From NCBI GenBank assembly GCA_052390415.1, contig JBQTGY010000063.1, positions 1 to 38,980 of the forward strand: 38,980 nucleotides of DNA, written 5' to 3'. The DNA is from JANNWF01 sp052390415 (lineage in GTDB: Bacteria > Pseudomonadota > Gammaproteobacteria > Xanthomonadales > Xanthomonadaceae). Under the pieces are notes generated by a model that searched no databases, was not told the DNA's origin, and worked only from the letters and a program-made list of their open reading frames with translations. The position numbers and the translations under genes are program-made. Shown here piece after piece: positions 1-7,738 of this stretch (position 1 is its first letter; each line of letters starts with the position of its first letter).

Positions 1-662
1 GCGATCACCAGGTCATACCGATTGCCGGCATTGCGCGAGTCGATGATGAGATAGCCGAGACCGGAATTGAGCGCGATCATTTCGGCAGCGACCACCACCA
101 GCCAAGCCACGCCAAGACCGATGCGCATGCCGACGATGATCTGCGGCAGCACCGCCGGAATGACGACTTGCCGGAACAAGGTCCGCCGCGACACCCCAAA
201 GTTGGCGGCGGCGCGCAGGAAGCGCGCCTCGATGGTGTGCACGCCGGCGACCGTCTGCACGATCATCGGAAACACCGAGGCCATGAAGATCAGAAAGATG
301 GGCGAAACGTTGCCGACGCCGAACCAGAGTATCGCGATGGGAATCCAGGCAATCGGCGAGATCGGCCGCAGGATCTGAAACACCGGATTCAAGGTGACAA
401 AGGCACCCTTCACCCAGCCCATCCACAGCCCCAGCGGCACCGCGAAGGCAACTGCCAGCAGAAATCCCGCACCGACGCGAAACAGCGAGGCAGCGATGTG
501 CTCCCACAACGAGCCATCGCGGACCAGTTCGGCCGTTCCGGTGATCACTTGCCAAGGCGTGGGGAAGATCAAACTGGCAGTCGCCATGACCACCAGCCAC
601 CAGACGCCAATGATGATCATAAGTACCGCCGCAGACGGCAACATCCGTTTGATCAGACGCAT
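1..662 (-). CDS. ABC transporter permease, NitT/TauT (SsuC-like) type, truncated by window edge
   Basis: Inner-membrane permease of a nitrate/sulfonate/taurine-type importer. Reading from an ATG at 662 the frame stays open to base 1 (about 220 codons), so the C-terminus lies outside the window. Visible are a first membrane segment with MIIIGVWWLVVMA, further hydrophobic segments, and the cytoplasmic EAA loop (EARFLRAAANFGVS, then LFRQVVIPAVLP) that contacts the ATPase, followed by a GMRIGLGVAWLVVVAAEM helix as in SsuC/TauC/NrtB. The start lies 10 bases after the stop of the cupredoxin gene, so the two are co-transcribed. The solute-binding protein at 1850-2875 is the natural partner; the ATPase is not visible and is expected beyond the edge. 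Substrate unknown: family membership alone does not separate nitrate, bicarbonate, sulfonate or a metal complex. Confidence 0.9.
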   Translation of the reverse strand, partial: MRLIKRMLPSAAVLMIIIGVWWLVVMATASLIFPTPWQVITGTAELVRDGSLWEHIAASLFRVGAGFLLAVAFAVPLGLWMGWVKGAFVTLNPVFQILRPISPIAWIPIAILWFGVGNVSPIFLIFMASVFPMIVQTVAGVHTIEARFLRAAANFGVSRRTLFRQVVIPAVLPQIIVGMRIGLGVAWLVVVAAEMIALNSGLGYLIIDSRNAGNRYDLVI

Positions 663-672
663 TGCAGCGCAC

Positions 673-1104
673 TCATGAATGCATCCGCCAGAATTCGGCG
701 ACACGCCAGCGCAGGCGCGCCCACGCTGACACCGGTTGCGGACCCACCACTACCGTCATCTGACCACTGGCGTGCGCCGTGCACTCGAATTGGTAGTCCG
801 CCGCCACCGCAAACGGCAGCCGAAAACTCTGCCCCGGCATCAACACGGTGGGCCCGAACACTTGCGGTACATCATCCAGATTCCTCAACAGCAACACATC
901 ACGCACGCCCAGCGTGAGGTGGATCTCAGCCGGCAGAATTTCCACGGGATCGCCAGCCATGCGCCGCGCCCAGGTGCCCTTGGGAATCTCGAACGCATGC
1001 TCGCGGGATGCCGACTCTAACGGTGGTAGCGCCAACCACGCCAGCATTACCGGCACGGCGAGTGCACCGATCCCGGCCTGCCAAAACCATCGCCTGCGCT
1101 TCAT
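673..1104 (-). CDS. Membrane-anchored cupredoxin-like protein with an altered copper site
   Basis: A 143-residue protein with one N-terminal hydrophobic segment (residues about 8-26, signal anchor) and a cupredoxin domain (about 50-122). The C-terminal type 1 copper loop is present as C108-x2-H111-x4-M116 (ECTAHASGQM). In plastocyanin/azurin relatives the first histidine ligand sits in an N-x-D-x-x-P-H context; here the equivalent stretch reads RNLDDVPQVFG, with Gln81 where His is expected. It may therefore bind copper weakly, bind it differently, or have a structural role. The gene starts in an ATGA overlap with the upstream SCO gene, which implies translational coupling and a shared copper-related role in the periplasm. 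Family assignment rests on the C-H-M loop and fold-like beta pattern; exact function is inferred. Confidence 0.8.
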   Translation of the reverse strand: MKRRRWFWQAGIGALAVPVMLAWLALPPLESASREHAFEIPKGTWARRMAGDPVEILPAEIHLTLGVRDVLLLRNLDDVPQVFGPTVLMPGQSFRLPFAVAADYQFECTAHASGQMTVVVGPQPVSAWARLRWRVAEFWRMHS

Positions 1105-1733
1105 GGCTCCGACAGCAGGATCTTCAGGTCGTGAACAAAGTCTTCGGCGGTGTGGCCGTAAGGCATCAAGGCGCGCAAGCGACCCTGTCGGTCAATCAAG
1201 TAAGTGAACGCCGAATGCGCAAACTCCACGCTGCCGTCGGCCTTGCGGACCTTGGATGCGGCGATTCCATATTCCTTGCGCACCGCCATCAATTGAGCTT
1301 CGCTGCCGGTGCCACCGACGAAAGTCGAGTCAAACGCGGTGAGATAACTTCGCAGCCGTTCCAGCGTGTCGCGCTCCGGATCCACCGTGATGTAAACCAC
1401 CTGCACCTGGTCCGCATCAGCACCGAGTTGCTTGCGTGCTTGTGCCAGGTGGGCAAGCGTGACCGGGCATACCTCTGGGCAATGACTGAAGCCAAAGCCC
1501 AGCATCACCAATTTGCCTCGATACGTGCTCAAGGTCAGCTCGCTCGCGCCGGTTCCCGGCAGGCTGAACTCGGGTGCGAGCCTGGGCGGGCTGAAGACGC
1601 CGGCTTTCAAGGTGACCTCGGCGTTGACGTTGGCAGCCAACGCAATCAAGCAGGCAATCAGCAACGAGGTAAACAGGGGCAAGCGGTGTGGCATGGGTGC
1701 GGTCACGGGTGAGCGTTGGTTTCGGATCGCCAT
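1101..1733 (-). CDS. SCO1/SenC family copper chaperone, thioredoxin-like
   Basis: SCO proteins deliver or reduce copper for the CuA centre of cytochrome oxidases and related cuproenzymes; they are periplasmic and membrane-tethered or secreted. The 210-residue product has an N-terminal hydrophobic segment (about 18-38), the CxxxC copper/redox motif C85-P-E-V-C89 within GFSHCPEVCP, the typical VYITVDPERDT strand-turn, and the third copper ligand His173 in EFAHSAFTYLID. All three ligands are intact. The ATG at 1733 is used; an internal ATG at 1694 would give a more compact signal peptide and cannot be excluded. The gene overlaps the cupredoxin gene by four bases and lies 116 bases after the binding-protein gene. 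No cytochrome oxidase gene is visible here, so the client protein is unknown. Confidence 0.92.
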   Translation of the reverse strand: MAIRNQRSPVTAPMPHRLPLFTSLLIACLIALAANVNAEVTLKAGVFSPPRLAPEFSLPGTGASELTLSTYRGKLVMLGFGFSHCPEVCPVTLAHLAQARKQLGADADQVQVVYITVDPERDTLERLRSYLTAFDSTFVGGTGSEAQLMAVRKEYGIAASKVRKADGSVEFAHSAFTYLIDRQGRLRALMPYGHTAEDFVHDLKILLSEP

Positions 1734-1849
1734 TTCGGCGACTGTGAGCTAAGCGAGCAAACAGCATGACCGGTCCGGAGGGCGAGCGCGCAACGCAACC
1801 AACCAGGGAATGGCCAATGCTGGGGAGCCAACGTTAGGCAGGCAGTTGA

Positions 1850-2875
1850 TCAGAGTCGAATCGGAGCCCCTTTGGCGCGCCGTGCAAAAGTCTCGTCGAC
1901 ATACTTTTCGTAGGCGATGGGATGTTTGATGGTGGCGGCTTCTACCGACAACTGCATCAGGTCATCGAACTCCTCGCGAATCATCCGCAAGTCGCCATAG
2001 GTCACCCGATCACTGGGATTTTCCATCACGAAGCGCAGGATGTTCGGGTCCTGATTGAAAAACCTGCGGCCAGCAGCGATGTTGATCGCCATTTCGCGAT
2101 TGGCCGGCTGCGTATCCAGCCACTCGCCGGCACCCAGCACGTGATTCACCAGATCCTGGATCATGTCCGGGTTTTCGGCGATCAGCTCTTCGCGCACGGT
2201 GAGCACGCAGCAGATGTAATTGCGCCACTCGTCGCGGGTCATGCGCAGTGGACGCGCATAACCGGCGCGTTGCGCGGCGGCACCGAACGGCTCGCCCGTG
2301 CAATACGCGTCAACCGCATCGGCGTAGAGCGCGGCGGGCATGTCCGGTGGCGGCATCTCCACGATCTTGATGTCGTCTGGTGTCATGCCCTCGCGCGCCA
2401 GCATCTTGCGCAGGAACAGGAAGTCGACGGCAAAGCGGCTGGGTATGGCGATGCGCTTGCCTGTGAGTTGTTTGAAGTGCTGATACGGCGATTCGGTGCG
2501 GACCATGATCACCGCACCCGAGCGATGGCCCAGCGAAACGATCTTGACCGGAATACCTTGGTCGGCCAAGTCCATGACCAACGGCGCCAACATGTAACCC
2601 GCCTGGATGCGGCCGGTCATCAAGGACTCCTTGATTTCCGGCCACCCGCTGAATTTCTGGTATTCGTACTGAATCCGCGGTGCATCCACCGGCATCAACT
2701 CGTTCGCCTTGGCGCGCGCGACGCAGGCGACTGGCAGTGTCAGGTTGCAGGTCACGGGCAATCCGCCGACCACCAGTGGCCGCTGACCCTTGCCGGCACA
2801 GGACAGCACGCCCAGCGGCAGCGTCGCGGCCAAACCGGCCTTCAGAATCTGGCGGCGACGCGGGTTGAAGTTCAA
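1850..2875 (-). CDS. ABC transporter substrate-binding protein, NrtA/CmpA-like, Tat-type lipoprotein
   Basis: Periplasmic solute receptor of a NitT/TauT-type importer, 341 residues. The N-terminus carries a twin-arginine-like motif (RRRQILK), a hydrophobic stretch and a plausible lipobox ending at Cys26 (GVLSC), which suggests Tat export and lipid anchoring. The mature part has the two-domain binding-protein pattern: VVGGLPVTCNLTLPVA near the start, MLAPLVMDLADQG, KIVSLGHRSGAVIMV, GKRIAIPS, and DAYCTGEPFGAAAQRAG, which resembles the CxGEPW motif of NrtA/CmpA. The only workable start is a TTG at 2875, since an in-frame stop lies a few codons upstream and no ATG intervenes. It heads the operon with SCO, cupredoxin and permease. 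The ligand cannot be read from sequence. Confidence 0.85.
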   Translation of the reverse strand: MNFNPRRRQILKAGLAATLPLGVLSCAGKGQRPLVVGGLPVTCNLTLPVACVARAKANELMPVDAPRIQYEYQKFSGWPEIKESLMTGRIQAGYMLAPLVMDLADQGIPVKIVSLGHRSGAVIMVRTESPYQHFKQLTGKRIAIPSRFAVDFLFLRKMLAREGMTPDDIKIVEMPPPDMPAALYADAVDAYCTGEPFGAAAQRAGYARPLRMTRDEWRNYICCVLTVREELIAENPDMIQDLVNHVLGAGEWLDTQPANREMAINIAAGRRFFNQDPNILRFVMENPSDRVTYGDLRMIREEFDDLMQLSVEAATIKHPIAYEKYVDETFARRAKGAPIRL

Positions 2876-3056
2876 ACGGTCGGTCTCGATTGCGGGCGAT
2901 CAGCTCACGAGTTTAACGTCGAACCGACGAGGCTGGATTTTCAGGGGGTGAGCGGGTGTGACACCCGCAAATCCGGGGCCGTCGCGGGCGAGAAGCGGTA
3001 TCGTTGTTTGCCGGCACCAGAAACCGGAATCGGACCCATGATGAGCGAGACCTGAG

Positions 3057-3563
3057 ATGGCACTGAGCACTGCGCTACCTGACTTCCTCAGCATCAGCGA
3101 AGTCGATGACGGTCCGTTTTTTGCGGGTGCTCTGTTCCAGCGCAAGTTCGGCGGCGCGCCGCCCAGCGATCCGCATCATCTGGTCTGCTTCTACCGGGCT
3201 CCAGTCGGGACGGTGCAGGCGGTTTGTTATGCCCATTTTCGTCCTTTTGGCGACATCATTCTGGTCGGTGGGGTGTGTACCGACGGCGAAGTGTTGCGGC
3301 GGCTACCCAGCGAGCAACGCGAAGCGTTGGCCGCGTTGGGCAGCCTGTACTTCCAGGTACTGAAGTACGGGTTTGCGCAGTTCGCTGGCCGTTGCGAGGC
3401 CTATTTCGGCTATTGCGGCGATCCGCGTGCCGAACAGGTGAATCTGCAGGCCGGATTCAGCAAGACCGAACACGCCCATCTGCTGGTCAACTTTCACAAG
3501 CTGTCACATCCGGTGATGCAGCGCGCTTTGATCGCAAAGGCGGCGGCGATCGGACCTTTCTGA
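3057..3563 (+). CDS. Uncharacterised 168-residue protein
   Basis: I do not recognise a named family. The reading frame is complete, starts with ATG, and shows the amphipathic alternation and internal Pro/Gly pattern of a soluble globular protein; there is no signal peptide or membrane segment. Notable stretches are PHHLVCFYRAPVGTVQAVCY, GDIILVGGVCTDG, RCEAYFGYCGDPRAEQVNLQ and KTEHAHLLVNFHK. The order strand - helix (EQREALAALGSLYF) - strand and the AGF..T...HLLV ending recall GNAT-like folds, but no acetyl-CoA P-loop (Q/RxxGxG/A) is visible, so I do not assign acetyltransferase activity. It stands alone on the plus strand, divergent from the binding-protein gene and convergent with the deacetylase across an inverted repeat. 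Confidence 0.75.
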   Translation: MALSTALPDFLSISEVDDGPFFAGALFQRKFGGAPPSDPHHLVCFYRAPVGTVQAVCYAHFRPFGDIILVGGVCTDGEVLRRLPSEQREALAALGSLYFQVLKYGFAQFAGRCEAYFGYCGDPRAEQVNLQAGFSKTEHAHLLVNFHKLSHPVMQRALIAKAAAIGPF

Positions 3564-3601
3564 GACATGTGGTCCTTTCTGAGGCGACGGCGAGGAAGCA
3601 G

Positions 3602-3698
3602 GTAGCCCGGTTGCAGCTTCAGCGGAATCCGGGGCTTTACCCAAGAGCCGGCGATCGGCGAGCTGTCCCGGATTCCGCTGAAGCTGCAACCGGGCTAC
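3602..3698. repeat. Perfect 32-bp inverted repeat (palindromic intergenic element)
   Basis: Arms 3602-3633 and 3667-3698 are exact reverse complements, beginning GTAGCCCGGTTGCAGC and separated by 33 bases. Imperfect complementarity extends outwards for about 15 more bases (CGAGGAAGCAG against CGAGGCAGCGT). The element lies between two convergent genes and its right arm supplies the TAG stop codon of the deacetylase. The GTAGCCCGG...CCGGG core resembles widespread REP/BIME-like repeats in proteobacteria. As RNA it would form a very stable hairpin on either strand and could stop or protect both transcripts; there is no T-tract directly after it. Confidence 0.9.
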
Positions 3699-4528
3699 AC
3701 GCTGCCTCGGGCGTGGGCGAGATCGCCGCTTTCCAGCATTTGTCGAAAAGCCTGCGGCGATCGCCAATGGTCGCCGCAGACGAATCGGGGCATATCCCAA
3801 CGCTTGCTGGTGGGTCCGAGAAAAGCCGGATCGGTCCCAAACACCGCCTTCAGTCCGTGGCGATCTAGGTCGTTGGGGAAATAATCGGAGCGCAGAAAGT
3901 CACTGGATTGGCCCCACGGGTAGGCCATGAACTGCGGCCGCCTACCCGTGACCTTGCCGATGTACTCGTTGGCCAGCTCAACTTCAGCGCGCGCCTCGTG
4001 CAGTTCTTGCAGCTGGAAATGCCCTTGTTTGGCGATGAGTGTCTGCGTCAGCGAAGGATGATTGTGATCCCAGCTGTGGCTCTCGATGGCCAGCACGCCC
4101 TGTTCAGTGGCCGGCCGCCACCAGTCATCGCCCCACCAGCCCAAGGATAGAAAATCCTTGTGGTCCAGTTCGGCGCGCGCTGCCGGCGAGGCGATCACAA
4201 AACTGCTCGCATGCACCCGCGGCTGGGATGCGCCGAAGCGGCCAGAGAACGCGCGCAAGATGTTGAGAAAACTGGTTTGTGGCCCACAGGTCGGGTGCAC
4301 AACATCGCGTGCATCGAGCGCACCGCCGTCATCAAAGGTAATGGCCACCCATCGCACATCGGCCAATGCCTGCGATTCCCAGGCATTCACCAAGTCACCC
4401 AGCGGCACGATTTCAAATCCTGCCTGATCCAGACTGACAAGATCCTGCATCAAGGCGACATGGTCGTTGTTGGCGTACTCATTGCCGAGCACATTCATCG
4501 AGTGATAGGTCAGCACCAAACCGGGCAT
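3695..4528 (-). CDS. Polysaccharide deacetylase family protein
   Basis: A 277-residue NodB-homology protein. Visible motifs are TYHSMN near the start, VRWVAITFDDGG (motif 1 with the catalytic/metal Asp pair), IESHSWDHNHPSL (the HSxxH metal-binding motif), and FMAYPWGQSS in the place of the R-x-PY/W motif. No signal peptide is seen, so it may be cytoplasmic or exported by another route. An ORF can be extended upstream into atpC, but I choose the ATG at 4528: it has AGAGGT about ten bases upstream and lies after the atp terminator, whereas the ATG at 4558 would fall inside that hairpin. It is probably transcribed separately from the atp operon. The substrate is unknown. Confidence 0.87.
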   Translation of the reverse strand: MPGLVLTYHSMNVLGNEYANNDHVALMQDLVSLDQAGFEIVPLGDLVNAWESQALADVRWVAITFDDGGALDARDVVHPTCGPQTSFLNILRAFSGRFGASQPRVHASSFVIASPAARAELDHKDFLSLGWWGDDWWRPATEQGVLAIESHSWDHNHPSLTQTLIAKQGHFQLQELHEARAEVELANEYIGKVTGRRPQFMAYPWGQSSDFLRSDYFPNDLDRHGLKAVFGTDPAFLGPTSKRWDMPRFVCGDHWRSPQAFRQMLESGDLAHARGSV

Positions 4529-4540
4529 CGGCTCTACCTC

Positions 4541-4570
4541 TTGAACAAACGCCGGCATTGAGCCGGCGTT
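4541..4570 (-). terminator. Rho-independent terminator of the atp operon
   Basis: Arms 4548-4556 (AACGCCGGC) and 4562-4570 (GCCGGCGTT) pair perfectly around a five-base loop. On the minus-strand transcript the stem is followed by TGTTC, giving TTTGTT at the stem foot. It starts about 30 bases after the atpC stop and ends just before the deacetylase ribosome binding site. Confidence 0.75.
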
Positions 4571-4598
4571 GGGTGTGTCTGCTGCAATACGACGAAGG

Positions 4599-5024
4599 TC
4601 AGTGCTTGAGGTTCTTGCGCAAGCGTTCCAGCGCCTGCAGCTGGGCATTGACCTCGGCCAAGCGCTGCTGAGCTTCGGCGAGTTCCATCGCTTCGCCACG
4701 ACCCGCGATCACGCGCTCGGCTTCGGCTTTGGCCTGTTTGGCAGCGGCTTCATCAATGTCGTCGGCGCGCAACGCGGTGTCGGTGAGGATGGTGACCACC
4801 TGCGGCTGCACCTCCAGGATGCCACCGGATACGTAAAACGCCTGCTCTTCGCCGCCCGGCAGGATGACCCGCACCTGGCCCGGTTTGAGACGCGTGATCA
4901 AAGGCGCATGGCGAGGCGCGATGCCCAGCTCGCCCATCTCACCAGTGGCGATGACCATTTCGACCACACCGTGGAAGATTTCTTGCTCGGCGCTGACGAT
5001 GTCACAACGGATGGTGCTGCTCAT
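4599..5024 (-). CDS. atpC: ATP synthase F1 epsilon subunit
   Basis: Part of the central stalk that links the c-ring to F1 and regulates hydrolysis. The 141-residue product has the N-terminal beta-sandwich (MSSTIRCDIVSAEQEIFHG, GEMGELGIAPRHAPLIT, VSGGILEVQPQ) and a C-terminal alpha-hairpin rich in Ala, Glu and Arg. Length is normal for the family. The ATG at 5024 has AGGAAC nine bases upstream. It is the last gene of the operon, separated from atpD by a 132-base spacer that carries two palindromes. Confidence 0.97.
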   Translation of the reverse strand: MSSTIRCDIVSAEQEIFHGVVEMVIATGEMGELGIAPRHAPLITRLKPGQVRVILPGGEEQAFYVSGGILEVQPQVVTILTDTALRADDIDEAAAKQAKAEAERVIAGRGEAMELAEAQQRLAEVNAQLQALERLRKNLKH

Positions 5025-5042
5025 TTACATCGTTCCTCGGTT

Positions 5043-5147
5043 GGGCGAGTTAAGACTCGCCCCACAGTTTTCGGAAGTGCGTGGCTGGGGGCTAGGGGCT
5101 GGGGCGTGTTTCCTGAGAGTTTGGGCTCGCGCCCCAACCCCCAGTCC
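5043..5147. repeat. Two palindromes in the atpD-atpC spacer
   Basis: First, 5043-5062 is an exact 8-bp stem with a four-base loop (GGGCGAGT-TAAG-ACTCGCCC). Second, a G-run block at 5085-5106 (CTGGGGGCTAGGGGCTGGGG) is mirrored by a C-run block at 5129-5147 (CGCCCCAACCCCCAGTCCC), an imperfect stem of about 20 bp. The second resembles the heptamer palindromes at 6591 and 7640 in design. Confidence 0.8.
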
Positions 5148-5156
5148 CGCTTCTGC

Positions 5157-6566
<1,410 letters not shown>

Positions 6567-6590
6567 TAGCTGTTGCTCCGGTAACTGATT

Positions 6591-6742
6591 TCGGGACTCG
6601 GGACGCGGGACTTGGGACTCGGCCAAGCCGCTCCCATCCCATCCCACTCTTTGGATCGCGGGGCCCCAGGGTCGTTTCGCGGAAATTGGAAGGCGCTTGA
6701 AGCTGCCGTACCAAGTCCCGAGTCCCGAGTCCCGAGTCCCGC
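6591..6742. repeat. Heptamer-array inverted repeat in the atpG-atpD spacer
   Basis: The left block 6591-6622 is four degenerate copies of GGGACTC separated from their inverse (6711-6742, four copies of GAGTCCC) by about 88 bases. The arms can pair over about 30 bp with few mismatches. The same unit recurs at 7640-7733 and 37981-38138. In the operon transcript it would form a long hairpin between the atpG and atpD coding regions. Confidence 0.85.
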
Positions 6743-6747
6743 CTTAC

Positions 6748-7611
6748 TCAAACCGCCGCCGCACCACCCACGATCTCGGAAATTTCCTGCGTGATCGCCG
6801 CCTGCCGCGCCTTGTTATAGACCAGGTTCAACGTCTCGATCAGCTTGCTGGCGTTGTCGCTGGCGGCCTTCATGGCCACCATGCGCGCCGCGTGCTCGCT
6901 GGCCTGATTTTCGAGTACCGCTTGATACACCAGCGACTCGATGTAACGCGTCAGCACGCTATCCAGCACGGTTTGTGCATCGGGCTCGTAGATGTAGTCC
7001 CACTCGTGCTTGTCTTCCAACGAATCCGACGGTGGCAGCGGCAGCAGCTGGTCCTGCATCGGACGCTGCGCCATGGTGTTGATGAAGTCGTTGTAACAAA
7101 GGAAGACGCGATCACAGCGACCTTCGCTGTAGGAATCGAGCATCACCCGGATCACGCCGACCAGCTGTTCAACCCGGACTTTCTCGCCCAAATGGCTGAC
7201 CGAGCCAAGCATGTCGACATTCAAGCGACGGAAGAAAGCGGTCGCCTTCTGGCCGATGCACACCAGCTCGACGCCGACGCCTTTTTCCTGCCACTGCCGC
7301 ATGTCGATCAGCAAACGCCGGAACATGCCGGAGTTCAGACCACCGCACAGGCCACGATCCGTCGATACGATGATGTAGCCGACCCGCTTGACCTCGGGTC
7401 GATCCGCCAAAAACGGATGCACGTACTCCGAGTTGGCCTTGGCGATGTGGCCGATCATCTGCTTCATCAGCCGCGCATACGGGCGCGACGACTTCATCCG
7501 CTCCTGCGCCTTGCGGATTTTCGATGCCGAGACCATCTCCAGCGCACGAGTCACCTTGCGGGTGTTCTGCACGCTCTTGATCTTGGTTTTGATTTCGCGG
7601 CCACCGGCCAT
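6748..7611 (-). CDS. atpG: ATP synthase F1 gamma subunit
   Basis: Rotor shaft of F1. The 287-residue product begins MAGGREIKTKIKSVQNTRKV, the invariant N-terminal helix of the coiled-coil shaft, carries ALEMVSASKIRKAQ, the STDRGLCGGLNS segment of the Rossmann-like core, and ends with the C-terminal helix signature AARMVAMKAASDNASKLI and KARQAAITQEISEIVGGA. The start ATG at 7611 gives the expected N-terminus although the upstream Shine-Dalgarno match is weak (GAAGAGC). Length is typical. Confidence 0.98.
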   Translation of the reverse strand: MAGGREIKTKIKSVQNTRKVTRALEMVSASKIRKAQERMKSSRPYARLMKQMIGHIAKANSEYVHPFLADRPEVKRVGYIIVSTDRGLCGGLNSGMFRRLLIDMRQWQEKGVGVELVCIGQKATAFFRRLNVDMLGSVSHLGEKVRVEQLVGVIRVMLDSYSEGRCDRVFLCYNDFINTMAQRPMQDQLLPLPPSDSLEDKHEWDYIYEPDAQTVLDSVLTRYIESLVYQAVLENQASEHAARMVAMKAASDNASKLIETLNLVYNKARQAAITQEISEIVGGAAAV

Positions 7612-7639
7612 GCTCTTCGCTCGCTTTGCTCGCTACGAC

Positions 7640-7733
7640 GGGATTCGGGATTCGGGATTTGGGATTCGTTGGAAGCGGGTCGCTGGCGAGCTGTTGCTCT
7701 TCACGAATCCCGAATCCCGAATCCCCAATCCCG
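7640..7733. repeat. Heptamer-array inverted repeat in the atpA-atpG spacer
   Basis: The left block 7640-7668 has four tandem GGGATTC-type units, and the right block 7703-7733 has their inverse (CGAATCCCGAATCCC...). The arms are about 28 bp with a spacer of about 34 bases. It is the GGGATTC variant of the element at 6591. It fills nearly the whole 127-base gap between two essential genes. Confidence 0.87.
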
Positions 7734-7738
7734 GCCCC

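Noticed and set aside
13..672. A 219-codon minus-strand frame
   Set aside because: It is an out-of-frame reading of the ABC permease gene. The overlapping frame from the ATG at 662 gives a proper multi-spanning permease with an EAA loop.
1922..3055. A 377-codon plus-strand frame
   Set aside because: Antisense to the substrate-binding protein gene. Composition is His/Arg/Gln-rich as expected for a shadow of a GC-rich gene, with no family similarity.
3504..3800. A 98-codon minus-strand frame over the inverted repeat
   Set aside because: It translates both repeat arms and overlaps the unknown protein and the deacetylase gene in another frame.
4528..4699. Upstream extension of the deacetylase frame into atpC
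   Set aside because: It overlaps atpC out of frame and passes through the terminator. The ATG at 4528 has a ribosome site and begins at the conserved domain.
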